The position numbers were made by a program, and so were the translations under genes. Positions 46,407 to 55,352 of a DNA stretch of 64,000 nucleotides are shown here, piece by piece. Each line of letters opens with the position of its first letter. Positions within the stretch are counted from its first letter, which is position 1. The stretch comes from Paenirhodobacter enshiensis. GTDB taxonomy: Bacteria; Pseudomonadota; Alphaproteobacteria; Rhodobacterales; Rhodobacteraceae. Where the stretch lies: positions 248,001-312,000 of the forward strand of contig NZ_JFZB01000007.1 in the NCBI RefSeq assembly GCF_000740785.1, read 5' to 3'. The notes beneath the pieces are model-generated. The model searched no databases and had not been told where the DNA came from. It saw only the letters and a program-made list of their open reading frames with translations.

Positions 46407-47903
46407 TCAGAACCCGTCGGCGCCCTCGCCCTGCCACTGCCGGGCCAGGTCCGAGAACCGGGTGAAGCGGCTCTCGAAGGCGACCTCGACGGTGCCGATC
46501 GGGCCGTGGCGCTGCTTGCCGAGGATGATCTCGGCCTTGCCGTGCACGCGTTCGGCCTTCTGCATCCATTCGGCGAAGCGCGGATCGTCCTCCGGCGGTT
46601 TCATGCGTTCGTGGTAATACTCGTCGCGATAGACGAACATCACCACGTCGGCGTCCTGCTCGATCGAGCCCGATTCGCGCAGGTCCGACAGTTGCGGGCG
46701 CTTGTCGTCACGGCTTTCGACCTGTCGCGACAGCTGCGACAGTGCGACGACGGGGATGTTCAGCTCTTTCGCGATGGCCTTCAGCCCCATCGAGATCTCG
46801 GCGATTTCCTGCACGCGGTTGTCGTTGCGTGTCGAGCCGCGCAGCAGTTGCAGGTAGTCGACGAAGACCACATCGAGCCCGTGGGTGCGTTTCAGCCGCC
46901 GGCAGCGCGCCGCGACCTGGCTGATCGGCAGGGCGGGCGTGTCGTCGATGTAAAGCGGGCAGGTTTCGAGCGCCTTCGCCGCCTCGACGAAGCGGCGGAA
47001 CTCGCCCTCGCTCATGTCGCCGCGCCGGATCTGTTCCGAGGGCACTTCGGAGGCCTCCGACAGCACGCGCGCGGCGAGCTGCTCGGCCGACATTTCGAGC
47101 GAGAAGAACCCGACGACGCCGCCGTCGACCGCCCCCTCGCTGCCGTCCGAACGCTGACCGCGTCGGTAGGCCTTGGCGATGTTGAACGCGATGTTGGTGG
47201 CAAGCGAGGTCTTGCCCATCGACGGACGCCCGGCGAGGATCAGCAGGTCCGACGGATGCAGCCCGCCGAGCTTCTTGTCGAGATCGCTGAGCCCGGTGGA
47301 GACGCCCGCGAGCCCGCCTTCGCGCTGATAGGCGGCATTGGCGGAATGCACCGCCTCGGTCACCGCTTTCAGGAAGCTGACGAAGCCCTTCTCGGCGGTG
47401 CCGGTCTCGGCGAGCTTGTAAAGCGCGCCTTCGGTATTCACGATCAGCTGTTCGGGCTCGATGCCGACATCGACCTTCTTGGCCGAATCCGACAGGTCCT
47501 TGCCCAGCCGGATCAGCTCGCGCCTGAGCGCCAGATCGCGGATCATCTGGGCATAGTCGCGCGCCGCATAGGCCGAGATCGCCGCCCCGGCGAGACGCGC
47601 CAGATAAGCCGCGCCGCCGAGCGCCTGAAGCCCCGCATCTTCCTCCAGATAGGCCTTCAGCGTCACCGGCGAGGCGAGCGCGTTCTTCTGGATCCGGGCG
47701 ATCGCGGTCTCGTAGATCGTGCGGTGCACCGGCTCGAAGAAATGCTCGGGCTTCACCACCTGCGCGATGCGGTCATAAATGTCGTTGTTGGTCAGGATCG
47801 CGCCCAGAAGCTGTTGTTCCGCCTCGATATTATGGGGAAGAACTTCTTCCGCCGGCACGGCCGGACTGGCCTGATCGTCCCGGATTGACGTGGTCTCGTT
47901 CAT
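46407..47903 (-). CDS. dnaB: Replicative DNA helicase DnaB
   Basis: A 498-residue replicative helicase. The N-terminal domain (LPHNIEAEQQLLGAIL onward) binds primase and loader; the RecA-like motor has Walker A LAGRPSMGKTSLA, DVVFVDYLQLL and the late LRESGSIEQDADVVMF. A short insert (AYRRGQRSDGSEGAVDGG) follows the Walker A helix, as seen in several alphaproteobacterial DnaBs. Two ATGs are possible (47921 and 47903); the second has GAGG at good spacing and is used here. Confidence 0.97.
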   Translation of the reverse strand: MNETTSIRDDQASPAVPAEEVLPHNIEAEQQLLGAILTNNDIYDRIAQVVKPEHFFEPVHRTIYETAIARIQKNALASPVTLKAYLEEDAGLQALGGAAYLARLAGAAISAYAARDYAQMIRDLALRRELIRLGKDLSDSAKKVDVGIEPEQLIVNTEGALYKLAETGTAEKGFVSFLKAVTEAVHSANAAYQREGGLAGVSTGLSDLDKKLGGLHPSDLLILAGRPSMGKTSLATNIAFNIAKAYRRGQRSDGSEGAVDGGVVGFFSLEMSAEQLAARVLSEASEVPSEQIRRGDMSEGEFRRFVEAAKALETCPLYIDDTPALPISQVAARCRRLKRTHGLDVVFVDYLQLLRGSTRNDNRVQEIAEISMGLKAIAKELNIPVVALSQLSRQVESRDDKRPQLSDLRESGSIEQDADVVMFVYRDEYYHERMKPPEDDPRFAEWMQKAERVHGKAEIILGKQRHGPIGTVEVAFESRFTRFSDLARQWQGEGADGF

Positions 47904-47988
47904 CGCTGCCTCTTGTGCCATCCGTCGAGGATAGCCGATCTCGGGGGGCTTGTCGCGCCTTGCCGCATGAGCGAGCGGCGCGGACGAC

Positions 47989-48021
47989 GACGGGCGGGGC
48001 TCCGCCGGAACCCCGCCCGTC
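47989..48021 (-). terminator. Hairpin after pyrE
   Basis: GACGGGCGGGG and CCCCGCCCGTC form an 11-bp perfect stem with an 11-nt loop, 19 bp past the pyrE stop. No T-tract follows. Confidence 0.55.
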
Positions 48022-48039
48022 CGTTGCCGGTCTGCGGCG

Positions 48040-48717
48040 TTACTTCTTGTGCGCTTCCTGCCACTCGCGCGGCGCGTTCAGGAAGGCCTCGACGGCATCG
48101 CAGGTCTTCGCATCGAAGGCGTTCTGCGCGCGGGCCTCGGCCAGCATGTCATGCCAGGTGCACAGATGGTGCAACTTGATGTCATGGGCGGCGAGGTTTT
48201 CCTCGGTCCCGGCAAAGATGTCGTAATAGAAGATCACCGCGGTGTGCTGGCAGATCGCGCCGGTCTCGCGGATCGCTTCGACGAAGCTCAGCTTCGAGCC
48301 GCCGTCGGTGGTCAGATCCTCGACCAGCAGGACGCGCTGTCCCTCGGTCATCGCGCCCTCGATGCGGGCGTTGCGGCCGTAGCCCTTCGGCTTCTTGCGG
48401 ACGTAGGTCATCGGCAGCGCCAGACGCTCGGCGACCATCGCGGCGAAGGGGATGCCCGCGGTCTCGCCGCCGGCGATGTTGTCGAAGGCCTCGAAACCCG
48501 CTTCGCGCATCACGGTGACGGCGAGGAAATCCATCAGCGTCGAGCGGATGCGCGGGAAGGAAATCAGCTTGCGGCAGTCGATGTAGGTCGGCGAGGGCAG
48601 GCCCGAGGCGAGGGTGAACGGCGTCTCGGCGTTGAAATGCACCGCCTTGATTTCCAGGAACATCCGCGCCGTCAGGCGGGCGATCTCTTCCTTGGTGGGG
48701 TAGGAGCTGGGGATCAT
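48040..48717 (-). CDS. pyrE: Orotate phosphoribosyltransferase
   Basis: A 225-residue enzyme converting orotate and PRPP to OMP in pyrimidine synthesis. The PRPP-binding motif [20 protein letters not shown] is clear, as are [18 protein letters not shown] and [18 protein letters not shown]. It begins 3 nt after the pyrC stop, so the two are co-transcribed and probably co-translated. The C-terminus ([15 protein letters not shown]) is somewhat longer than in E. coli PyrE, as usual in this lineage. Confidence 0.96.
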   Translation of the reverse strand: MIPSSYPTKEEIARLTARMFLEIKAVHFNAETPFTLASGLPSPTYIDCRKLISFPRIRSTLMDFLAVTVMREAGFEAFDNIAGGETAGIPFAAMVAERLALPMTYVRKKPKGYGRNARIEGAMTEGQRVLLVEDLTTDGGSKLSFVEAIRETGAICQHTAVIFYYDIFAGTEENLAAHDIKLHHLCTWHDMLAEARAQNAFDAKTCDAVEAFLNAPREWQEAHKK

Positions 48718-48720
48718 GGG

Positions 48721-49761
48721 TCAGCCTTTCACTTTCCAGAATACCGGGAAACCGGGATCGAACAGGGTCACGGGGCCGGCGCCGGTGACGATCTGGGCGG
48801 GCCAGAGCGTGGGGGTGTCGGTCTTGACAAGGGTCAGGGTGCCCGGGTTCACCGGCAGGCGGTAGAACGCCGGCCCGTTGAGCGAGGCGAAGGCCGCCAG
48901 CCGGTCGAGCCGGCCCTCGGCCTCGAACACATGGGCCAGAAGCGGCATGGTGTTGGTCGCGGTGAAGCAGCCGGCGCAGCCGCAGGCGCATTCCTTCTTG
49001 TCGGTGGGATGCGGCGCCGAGTCGGTGCCGAGGAAGAAATGCCGATCCCCCGAGACCGCCGCGGCGACCAGCGCCAGACGATGGCTTTCGCGCTTCGCCA
49101 CCGGCAGGCAGTAGTAATGCGGCTTGATCCCGCCGACGAGGATATGGTTGCGGTTGATGATCAGGTGATGGGTGGTGATCGTCGCCCCCATGTCATCGCC
49201 CTGCGCGCGGACGTAATCGACGCCGTCCTTGGTGGTGATGTGTTCCATCACCACGCGCAGGCCCGGCGTCGCGCGCCGCACCGGATCGAGGACGCGCTCG
49301 ATGAACACCGCCTCGCGGTCGAAGATGTCGACGGCCGGGTCGGTCACTTCGCCATGCACGCACAGGGGCAGGCCGATCTCGGCCATGCGTTCGAGAACCG
49401 GGCGCACCTTGTCGAAATCGCGCACGCCCGAGGCCGAATTGGTCGTCGCGCCGGCCGGATAAAGTTTCACCGCCTTCACCAGCCCCGAGGCATGGGCGGC
49501 CGCGACGTCGTCGGGGTCGGTGTCCTCGGTCAGGTAAAGCGTCATCAGCGGCTCGAACGCGGCCCCTTCGGGCAGGGCGCGCAGGATGCGTTCGCGGTAG
49601 GCGGCGGCATCCGCTCCGGTGACCACGGGGGGCACCAGATTGGGCATGATGATGGCGCGGGCGAAATCGCGCGCGCTTTCGGGCAGGACACCTTCAAGCA
49701 TCGCGCCGTCGCGCAGATGCAGGTGCCAGTCGTCGGGGCGGGGGATGCTGATCTCGGTCAT
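48721..49761 (-). CDS. pyrC: Dihydroorotase (class II, PyrC)
   Basis: A 346-residue dihydroorotase. [13 protein letters not shown] supplies the HxH ligands, [17 protein letters not shown] the carboxylated lysine, [12 protein letters not shown] and HITTKDG the other histidines, and [14 protein letters not shown] the catalytic Asp. The length fits class II (E. coli-type) PyrC. It is the first gene of pyrC-pyrE. No regulatory leader is obvious in the 213-bp divergent region before it. Confidence 0.96.
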   Translation of the reverse strand: MTEISIPRPDDWHLHLRDGAMLEGVLPESARDFARAIIMPNLVPPVVTGADAAAYRERILRALPEGAAFEPLMTLYLTEDTDPDDVAAAHASGLVKAVKLYPAGATTNSASGVRDFDKVRPVLERMAEIGLPLCVHGEVTDPAVDIFDREAVFIERVLDPVRRATPGLRVVMEHITTKDGVDYVRAQGDDMGATITTHHLIINRNHILVGGIKPHYYCLPVAKRESHRLALVAAAVSGDRHFFLGTDSAPHPTDKKECACGCAGCFTATNTMPLLAHVFEAEGRLDRLAAFASLNGPAFYRLPVNPGTLTLVKTDTPTLWPAQIVTGAGPVTLFDPGFPVFWKVKG

Positions 49762-49974
49762 GGGTTTCGCCTACACCGGCTCGGGCGCCGAATCCAGCAT
49801 TTCGCGCCCTGCCGCCTTGTCCTGCCGCGCCGGGTTGCAGCCCATGCAAGGCTGACCGGCGATGCCGCGGCTGTGAGGGAGAGAGCGGGAACGGGGGATT
49901 GCTGCCGCCCGGGCTTTTGGGCACTGTAGCGCGATGCACGCCTCGCGGAAGAGGCAGTTGAACGGAGAGCACAG

Positions 49975-50295
49975 ATGAAGCGCCATTTCCTCGCACCGGG
50001 CATCGCCACCGTTTCGGCGGTGCTGATCCTGTCGGGCTGCAGCGATCCTGGCTTTCGCGGCGTGAACGGCGTGAAGATCGCCAGCGCGAACGAGGTCGCC
50101 TCGTGCCGCATGATCGAGACCATCGACGTCAAGCCCGGCGTTTACGGCCCGGTCCTGGGCGGGCAGGGGCTGAAATACTCCCGCAACAAGGCCCTCGACA
50201 TGGCCGGAAAGGACGGGGCGAATACCGTGGTGTTCTCGGACGACATCGCCGGCACCGAGGTCACCAACATCACCGCCCGCGCTTACGCCTGCTGA
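49975..50295 (+). CDS. Small lipoprotein, function unknown
   Basis: A 106-residue protein with a type II signal peptide: MKRHFLAPGIATVSAVLILSGC, lipobox LSGC with Cys22. After the cysteine comes SDPGFRGVNGVKIASANEVA, and a C-terminal TNITARAYAC adds a third cysteine that may pair with Cys45. The layout, with a central DxxxNTVVFSDD strand, resembles small DUF4156-type outer-membrane lipoproteins, but I cannot confirm the family. GGAGAG precedes the ATG. Monocistronic. Confidence 0.75.
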   Translation: MKRHFLAPGIATVSAVLILSGCSDPGFRGVNGVKIASANEVASCRMIETIDVKPGVYGPVLGGQGLKYSRNKALDMAGKDGANTVVFSDDIAGTEVTNITARAYAC

Positions 50296-50311
50296 ACCGG
50301 GGGCGTCGCCT

Positions 50312-50376
50312 CTCTTTCATCTTTCCGAAAATATCCCGGGGGTGAGGGCCGCAGGCCCGAGGGGGCAGAGCCCCCT
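50312..50376 (-). repeat. Intergenic AAATATCC-family repeat, copy 11, with partial duplications
   Basis: CTTTCATCTTTCCGAAAATA, TCCCGGGGGTGA, GGGCCGCAGGCCC, GGGGGCAGAGCCCCC. Two shortened tails follow at 50390-50408 (GCGGGGCAGAGCCCCCT) and near 50431 (GCGGGGCAGGG), each preceded by a TTTTCTTT run, as if the end had been duplicated by slippage. Confidence 0.8.
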
Positions 50377-50473
50377 CACTTTTCTTTTTCGCGGGGCAGA
50401 GCCCCCTCCCTTTTCTTTCTATTCGCGGGGCAGGGTCGCCCTCTCTTGACTGCCGGCAGGGCAGGCTGGCCGC

Positions 50474-50938
50474 TCAGACGCTGATCCAGTTCTGTTCGAC
50501 CACCGCCTCCATCGCGACATAGCTCGATGTCGCATGGACATGCGGCAGCGCCGAGATTTTCTCGCCCATGATCCGCCGGTAATCCGCCATGTCATGCGAG
50601 CGCACCTTCAGCAGATAATCGAACCCGCCCGCGATCATGTAGCATTCCTCGACCTCGGGGATCAGCCGCACCGCCTGATTGAACTGGGTCAGCGCCTTCT
50701 CGCGGGTGTCGGACAGCCGCACCTCCAGATAGGTCACATGGGTCATCCCCATCTTCAGCGGCGACAGGATGGCCCGGTAGCCGGTGATCAGCCCCATCTC
50801 CTCCATCTGGCGGATCCGCGCCGCGACCGGGGTCTTCGACAGCCCCACCTTGCGCGCGAGTTCGGTCACCGGAATCCGGGCATTCGCCACCAGTTCGTTC
50901 AGGATCTTCAGATCGGTCGCGTCGAGCGCCTGGGTCAT
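50474..50938 (-). CDS. putR: Lrp/AsnC-family regulator of proline use (PutR)
   Basis: A 154-residue Lrp-type regulator. The helix-turn-helix VTELARKVGLSKTPVAARI is followed by the RAM ligand-binding domain (THVTYLEVRLSDTREKALTQ, ECYMIAGGFDYLLKVRSHD). It is divergent from putA. In Rhodobacter capsulatus the Lrp-like PutR activates putA in response to proline and is required because PutA there lacks its own DNA-binding domain; this arrangement is the same. ATG at 50938. Confidence 0.93.
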   Translation of the reverse strand: MTQALDATDLKILNELVANARIPVTELARKVGLSKTPVAARIRQMEEMGLITGYRAILSPLKMGMTHVTYLEVRLSDTREKALTQFNQAVRLIPEVEECYMIAGGFDYLLKVRSHDMADYRRIMGEKISALPHVHATSSYVAMEAVVEQNWISV

Positions 50939-50989
50939 GTCGGAATTCCGCCCGCAAAATGGTCTTTCGGACTGCAAGATAGGACAACA

Positions 50990-51006
50990 ATGGACACATC
51001 GTCCAT
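50990..51006. promoter_or_regulatory. Possible PutR operator between putR and putA
   Basis: ATGGAC-ACATC-GTCCAT is a perfect 6-bp inverted repeat with 5-bp centre. A second perfect palindrome, CGGAATTCCG, lies at 50941-50950 just before the putR start. Lrp-type regulators bind about 15-bp dyads, so the first is a reasonable candidate. Confidence 0.45.
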
Positions 51007-51049
51007 CCGTCGCGGCGTATCTTCGGGAAAACCACCCGGAGTTTTGCCG

Positions 51050-54000
51050 ATGTCCATGACCTCGCCCGCCCAGACCGCCACATATCCCGGCCCCGATTTC
51101 GCCCGTCTCGAGGGCAATGAGGTCAAATATGCCGACGAACACGCACTGCTCGCGCGTCTCGTCGCCGATGCCGCGATCGCGCCCGAGATGCGCAAGAAGA
51201 TCTCGGGCCGCGCCGCGGCGCTGGTCACCCGGATCCGCGCCGAATCGAAGCCCACGCTGATGGAGCATTTCCTCGCCGAATACGGGCTGTCGACGCGCGA
51301 GGGCGTGGCGCTGATGTGCCTGGCCGAAGCCATGCTGCGCGTCCCCGACCGCGAGACCATCGACGCGCTGATCGAGGACAAGATCGTCCCGGCCGAATGG
51401 GGCAAGCATCTGGGGACGGCGGCGTCCTCGATGGTGAATGCCTCGACCTGGGCCCTGATGCTGACGGGCAAGGTGCTCGACGACGGGCAGGAAGGGGTCG
51501 CGGGCACGCTGCGCGGCATGGTCAAACGTCTGGGCGAGCCGGTGATCCGCGCCGCGGTCGGGCGCGCGATGAAGGAGATGGGGCGCCAGTTCGTTCTGGG
51601 CCAGACCATCGAGCAGGCACTCGAAAACGCCCGCGAGCGCGAGGCGATCGGCTTCACCTACAGCTATGACATGCTGGGCGAGGCCGCGATGACCGAGGCC
51701 GACGCCGCCCGCTATGCCGACGATTACGAACGCGCCATCGCTGCCATCGGCAAGGCCGCGACGCGCGGGTCCGTCACCGCTAATCCGGGGATCTCGATCA
51801 AGCTCTCGGCGCTGCATCCGCGCTACGAGGTGACGAACGAGAAACGCGTTCTGGCCGAGCTGGTTCCGGTGGTCAGCAAACTCGCCCGCATGGCGCGCGC
51901 GGCGGGTATCGGAATGCACGTCGACGCCGAGGAGCAGGCCCGCCTGACGCTGTCGTTCAAGGTGATCGACGCGGTGATGGCGGACCCGGCGCTGAACGGC
52001 TGGGACGGGTTCGGCATCGTCGTGCAGGCCTATGGCAAGCGCGCCGGCCTCGCCATCGACACGCTTTACGAGATGGCGGTGAAGCACGACCAGAAGATCA
52101 ACATCCGTCTGGTCAAGGGTGCCTATTGGGACACCGAGATGAAGCTCTCGCAAATCGAGGGCGCGCCGGGCTTCCCGCTTTACACCGCCAAGACCCGCAC
52201 CGATGTCAGCTACGCCTGCCTCGCGAAGAAGCTGTTTTCGATGGGCGACCGGGTTTATCCGCAGTTCGCCGGCCATAACGCGCATACCGTCTCGACCATC
52301 CTCGAACTCGCCGAGGGCCGCCCGTTCGAGTTCCAGCGCCTGCATGGCATGGGCGAGCGTCTGCACGACATCGTGCTGAAGGAAACCAACGGCCGCTGCC
52401 GCATCTATGCCCCCGTCGGTGCGCATCGCGACCTTCTGGCCTATCTGGTGCGGCGTCTGCTTGAAAACGGCGCGAACTCGTCCTTCGTGCATCAGCTGGT
52501 CGACGAGGACATCACGCCCGAATCCATCGCCCGCGACCCGTTCGAGGCGCTGGCCACCGCGAAGGCGCCCTCGGGTCTGAAACTGCCCTCCGAGCTGTAT
52601 GAGCCCAACCGCAAGACCGCACTCGGCTTCGATCTGTCGGACGAGAAGGTGCTCGCGGGGCTCGAAGCCGCGCGCGCCGTCGCGATCCCGGATGCAGCGC
52701 CGCTGACCCTGCGCCCCGCGACCGGGCCGTCCTGTGCCGCACTCGACCCGGCGACGGGCGAGACCATCGCTCAGGTCACCACGGCCGATGCCGCAACCGT
52801 CGCCCGCGCCATCGAGGACGCCCGCACCTGGGACGCGCCCGCGGCCGAGCGCGCCGCCGTGCTGCGCCGCGCGGCTGACCTTTACGAAGCGAATTACGGC
52901 CTGATCTTCGCCACCCTCGCCCGCGAGGCCGGCAAGACCATCGGCGACGCCATCGGCGAGCTGCGCGAGGCGTGCGATTTCCTGCGTTACTATGCCTCGG
53001 AAGGCGAGAAGGCGGCTTTCGCGCCGCGCGGCACCATCGCCGCGATCAGCCCGTGGAACTTCCCGCTGGCGATCTTCACCGGCCAGGTCTCGGCCGCGCT
53101 GATGGCGGGCAATGCGGTTCTCGCGAAGCCGGCCGAGCAGACGCCGATCACCGCCGCCATCGCGGTGCGGCTGCTTCATGAGGCGGGCGTTCCCGCCCAG
53201 GTGCTGCAACTGCTGCCCGGCGCGGGCGAGATCGTCGGTGCGGCGATAACCTCGGACGCGCGGATCAAGGGCGTGGTGTTCACCGGCTCGACCGAGACGG
53301 CGCAGATCATCGACCGCAGCATGGCCGAGAACCTCGACCCGGGCACGCCGCTGATCGCGGAAACCGGCGGTCTGAACGCGATGATCGTCGATTCGACCGC
53401 GCTGCCCGAGCAGGCGGTGCGCGACATCGTGGCGTCTGCCTTCCGCTCGGCCGGTCAGCGCTGCTCGGCGCTGCGCTGTCTTTACGTGCAGGAGGACATC
53501 GCGCCGCATCTGATCGAGATGATCTCGGGCGCGATGGATCTGCTGGCGATCGGCAATCCGTTCGACGTGCTGACCGATGTCGGCCCGGTGATCGACGCCG
53601 AGGCGCAATCGGGCATCGAAGCCTATCTCGACGCGCACAAGGACCGGATCATCCACCGTGCCAAGGCGCCCGCGAGCGGCCATTTCGTCGCTCCGGTGAT
53701 GCTGCGCGTGACGGGGATCGAGGAGCTGGACCGCGAAGTCTTCGGCCCGGTGCTGCATGTCGCGACCTTCCGCACCACCGATCTGCCGAAGGTGGTGGCG
53801 GCGATCAACGCCAAAGGCTACGGGCTGACCTTCGGTCTGCACACCCGCATCGACGCCCGCGTGCAGGAGATTTCCAGCACCATTCGCGTCGGCAACATCT
53901 ACGTCAACCGCAACCAGATCGGCGCGGTCGTCGGCAGCCAGCCGTTCGGCGGCGAGGGGCTGTCGGGCACCGGCCCGAAGGCGGGCGGCCCGCTCTACCT

Positions 54001-54484
54001 GCCGCGCTTCGCCCGTCCGGCGGAGGTGCCGGTGGTCGACGCGCCGGCAGGGCGCGGCGATCTGGCGGCCGTTGCGCGCGATCTGGCGGGAGCGACCGAG
54101 ACGGTTCTGTCCGAGCGCCTGATGCCCGGCCCGACCGGCGAGATGAACCGGCTGACCGATCTGACCCGCGCGCCGCTGCTGTGCCTCGGCCCCGGTGCCG
54201 AGGCCGCGAAGGCGCAGGCGGCGAAGGTGCGCGCCCTCGGCGGTCTGGCGGTGGAGGCGGCGCTCGCACCCGAGGATCTGGCCGGCCTTCAGGGCTTCTC
54301 GGCGGCGATCTGGTGGGGCGAGGCCCGGACCGGGCGCGCCTATGCGAAGGTTCTCGCGGCGCGTCCCGGCCCGATCTTGCCGCTGATCACCTCGGCGCCC
54401 GATCTCGCCCATGTCGCGCATGAGCGTCACCTGTGCGTCGACACCACCGCGGCGGGCGGCAACGCGGCGCTGCTCGCGGGCTGA
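51050..54484 (+). CDS. putA: Bifunctional proline dehydrogenase / P5C dehydrogenase PutA
   Basis: A 1144-residue enzyme oxidising proline to glutamate in two steps. The FAD-containing PRODH barrel covers about 80-430: NPGISIKLSALHPRY, MHVDAEEQARL, IRLVKGAYWDTEMK and YPQFAGHNAHT. The aldehyde dehydrogenase domain covers about 560-1000: ISPWNFPLAIFTGQV, the catalytic cysteine in SAGQRCSALRC, and GSQPFGGEGLSGTGPKAGG. There is no N-terminal ribbon-helix-helix, so it is the non-regulatory PutA type. The C-terminal 130 residues form the flap seen in longer PutAs. The ATG at 51050 follows GGAG with 9-nt spacing; 51056 is an alternative. Confidence 0.97.
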   Translation: MSMTSPAQTATYPGPDFARLEGNEVKYADEHALLARLVADAAIAPEMRKKISGRAAALVTRIRAESKPTLMEHFLAEYGLSTREGVALMCLAEAMLRVPDRETIDALIEDKIVPAEWGKHLGTAASSMVNASTWALMLTGKVLDDGQEGVAGTLRGMVKRLGEPVIRAAVGRAMKEMGRQFVLGQTIEQALENAREREAIGFTYSYDMLGEAAMTEADAARYADDYERAIAAIGKAATRGSVTANPGISIKLSALHPRYEVTNEKRVLAELVPVVSKLARMARAAGIGMHVDAEEQARLTLSFKVIDAVMADPALNGWDGFGIVVQAYGKRAGLAIDTLYEMAVKHDQKINIRLVKGAYWDTEMKLSQIEGAPGFPLYTAKTRTDVSYACLAKKLFSMGDRVYPQFAGHNAHTVSTILELAEGRPFEFQRLHGMGERLHDIVLKETNGRCRIYAPVGAHRDLLAYLVRRLLENGANSSFVHQLVDEDITPESIARDPFEALATAKAPSGLKLPSELYEPNRKTALGFDLSDEKVLAGLEAARAVAIPDAAPLTLRPATGPSCAALDPATGETIAQVTTADAATVARAIEDARTWDAPAAERAAVLRRAADLYEANYGLIFATLAREAGKTIGDAIGELREACDFLRYYASEGEKAAFAPRGTIAAISPWNFPLAIFTGQVSAALMAGNAVLAKPAEQTPITAAIAVRLLHEAGVPAQVLQLLPGAGEIVGAAITSDARIKGVVFTGSTETAQIIDRSMAENLDPGTPLIAETGGLNAMIVDSTALPEQAVRDIVASAFRSAGQRCSALRCLYVQEDIAPHLIEMISGAMDLLAIGNPFDVLTDVGPVIDAEAQSGIEAYLDAHKDRIIHRAKAPASGHFVAPVMLRVTGIEELDREVFGPVLHVATFRTTDLPKVVAAINAKGYGLTFGLHTRIDARVQEISSTIRVGNIYVNRNQIGAVVGSQPFGGEGLSGTGPKAGGPLYLPRFARPAEVPVVDAPAGRGDLAAVARDLAGATETVLSERLMPGPTGEMNRLTDLTRAPLLCLGPGAEAAKAQAAKVRALGGLAVEAALAPEDLAGLQGFSAAIWWGEARTGRAYAKVLAARPGPILPLITSAPDLAHVAHERHLCVDTTAAGGNAALLAG

Positions 54485-54504
54485 GCCTTCGGGCAGGCAG
54501 GCAA

Positions 54505-54529
54505 AAGGGGCGGCGCCGTGCCGCCCCTT
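54505..54529 (+). terminator. Terminator after putA
   Basis: AAGGGGCGGC and GCCGCCCCTT form a perfect 10-bp stem with a 5-nt loop, followed by CGTTATTTC. Lies 20 bp past the putA stop, between convergent genes. Confidence 0.75.
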
Positions 54530-54544
54530 CGTTATTTCAAGGCG

Positions 54545-55186
54545 TCAGTCCTTTGCCGGCCGGTAGCCGAGCCTTGCGTGGAACCGGGCCAGCTCGCGCG
54601 CGCTCGGCTCTGCCCGGCCGCCGTAGATGCGCACATAATGCGGGATGCGCGCCATGCGGGTGGCGAGGCTTTCGCGCTCCTGCATCGAGATATAGCCGAT
54701 CTGCACCATGTAGATCGCCCGCGCGCGGGTGTCGGCATCCTCGGGCGCGTGGCCCCAGCGGCCGAGCATCGCGGCAAGTGCTGCGAGGCGGCGGGCATCC
54801 TCGGCCCGCAGTCGCTCAAGCATCGCCGCATCGCCGAGCGCCCAGCCCCGCACCGCGAATTCCAGCCGGTCGTCGAACCCCTCGGGGTCGAGGAAACAGC
54901 CGATGACGTTGAGCAGCGCCTCGGCCTCGGTCTCGGCGTAAGCGTCGGTCGCGGCGATCAGCGGGGCGGAGGTGCGCTCGATCCAGCGCCGGGCGAGTGC
55001 CGCCAGCAGATCCTCGCGGTCTTTGAAATGCCAGTAGAAGCTCGTTCGCGCGAGGCGGAGCCTGGTCGCGAGCGGCAGGATCTTCACCGCCTCGATCCCG
55101 CCCGAGATCAGCGCGTCATAAGCCGCCTGAAGCCAGATTTCGGGCGAGCCGCGCCAGCCGGAGGGGGGATCGGATTTGTCGCTCAT
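54545..55186 (-). CDS. TetR-family regulator
   Basis: A 213-residue TetR-type repressor. The HTH is at about residues 20-65 (LQAAYDALISGGIEAVKILP, then ATRLRLARTSFYWHFKDRED). The C-terminal domain is helical and unrecognised. It is divergent from the N-methylproline-demethylase-like gene, so it probably controls that gene and itself. The 166-bp region between them holds a good inverted repeat. The ligand might be N-methylproline, a betaine or a degradation product; this is inference from position. Confidence 0.88.
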   Translation of the reverse strand: MSDKSDPPSGWRGSPEIWLQAAYDALISGGIEAVKILPLATRLRLARTSFYWHFKDREDLLAALARRWIERTSAPLIAATDAYAETEAEALLNVIGCFLDPEGFDDRLEFAVRGWALGDAAMLERLRAEDARRLAALAAMLGRWGHAPEDADTRARAIYMVQIGYISMQERESLATRMARIPHYVRIYGGRAEPSARELARFHARLGYRPAKD

Positions 55187-55265
55187 CCCTCGTTGCTAGC
55201 CGCCGGGGCAGGGATGCGCAATGAAAACGGTCAGTCCTGTCGGGAAAACGTGCAAGCTGGCAAAT

Positions 55266-55310
55266 GGAATGTCCAGTGAAGAACCTTTTCTTGACACATG
55301 TGAACATTCC
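55266..55310. promoter_or_regulatory. Spaced inverted repeat between the TetR and demethylase-like genes
   Basis: GGAATGTCCA (55266-55275) and TGAACATTCC (55301-55310) are inverted copies with one mismatch, 25 bp apart. A TTGACA at 55291-55296 lies between them. Each half may bind one arm of a regulator, or the two may be separate half-sites. The TetR gene next door is the obvious candidate. Confidence 0.45.
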
Positions 55311-55352
55311 GGCCGAGGCTGAGATATTCCGATCCGCAGAAGGCCGTTTCCC

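Noticed and set aside
50939-54430. A long minus-strand frame (over 1100 codons) antisense to putA running into putR
   Set aside because: Antisense artefact of codon bias. Only the final 154 residues (putR, ATG at 50938) look like a real protein.
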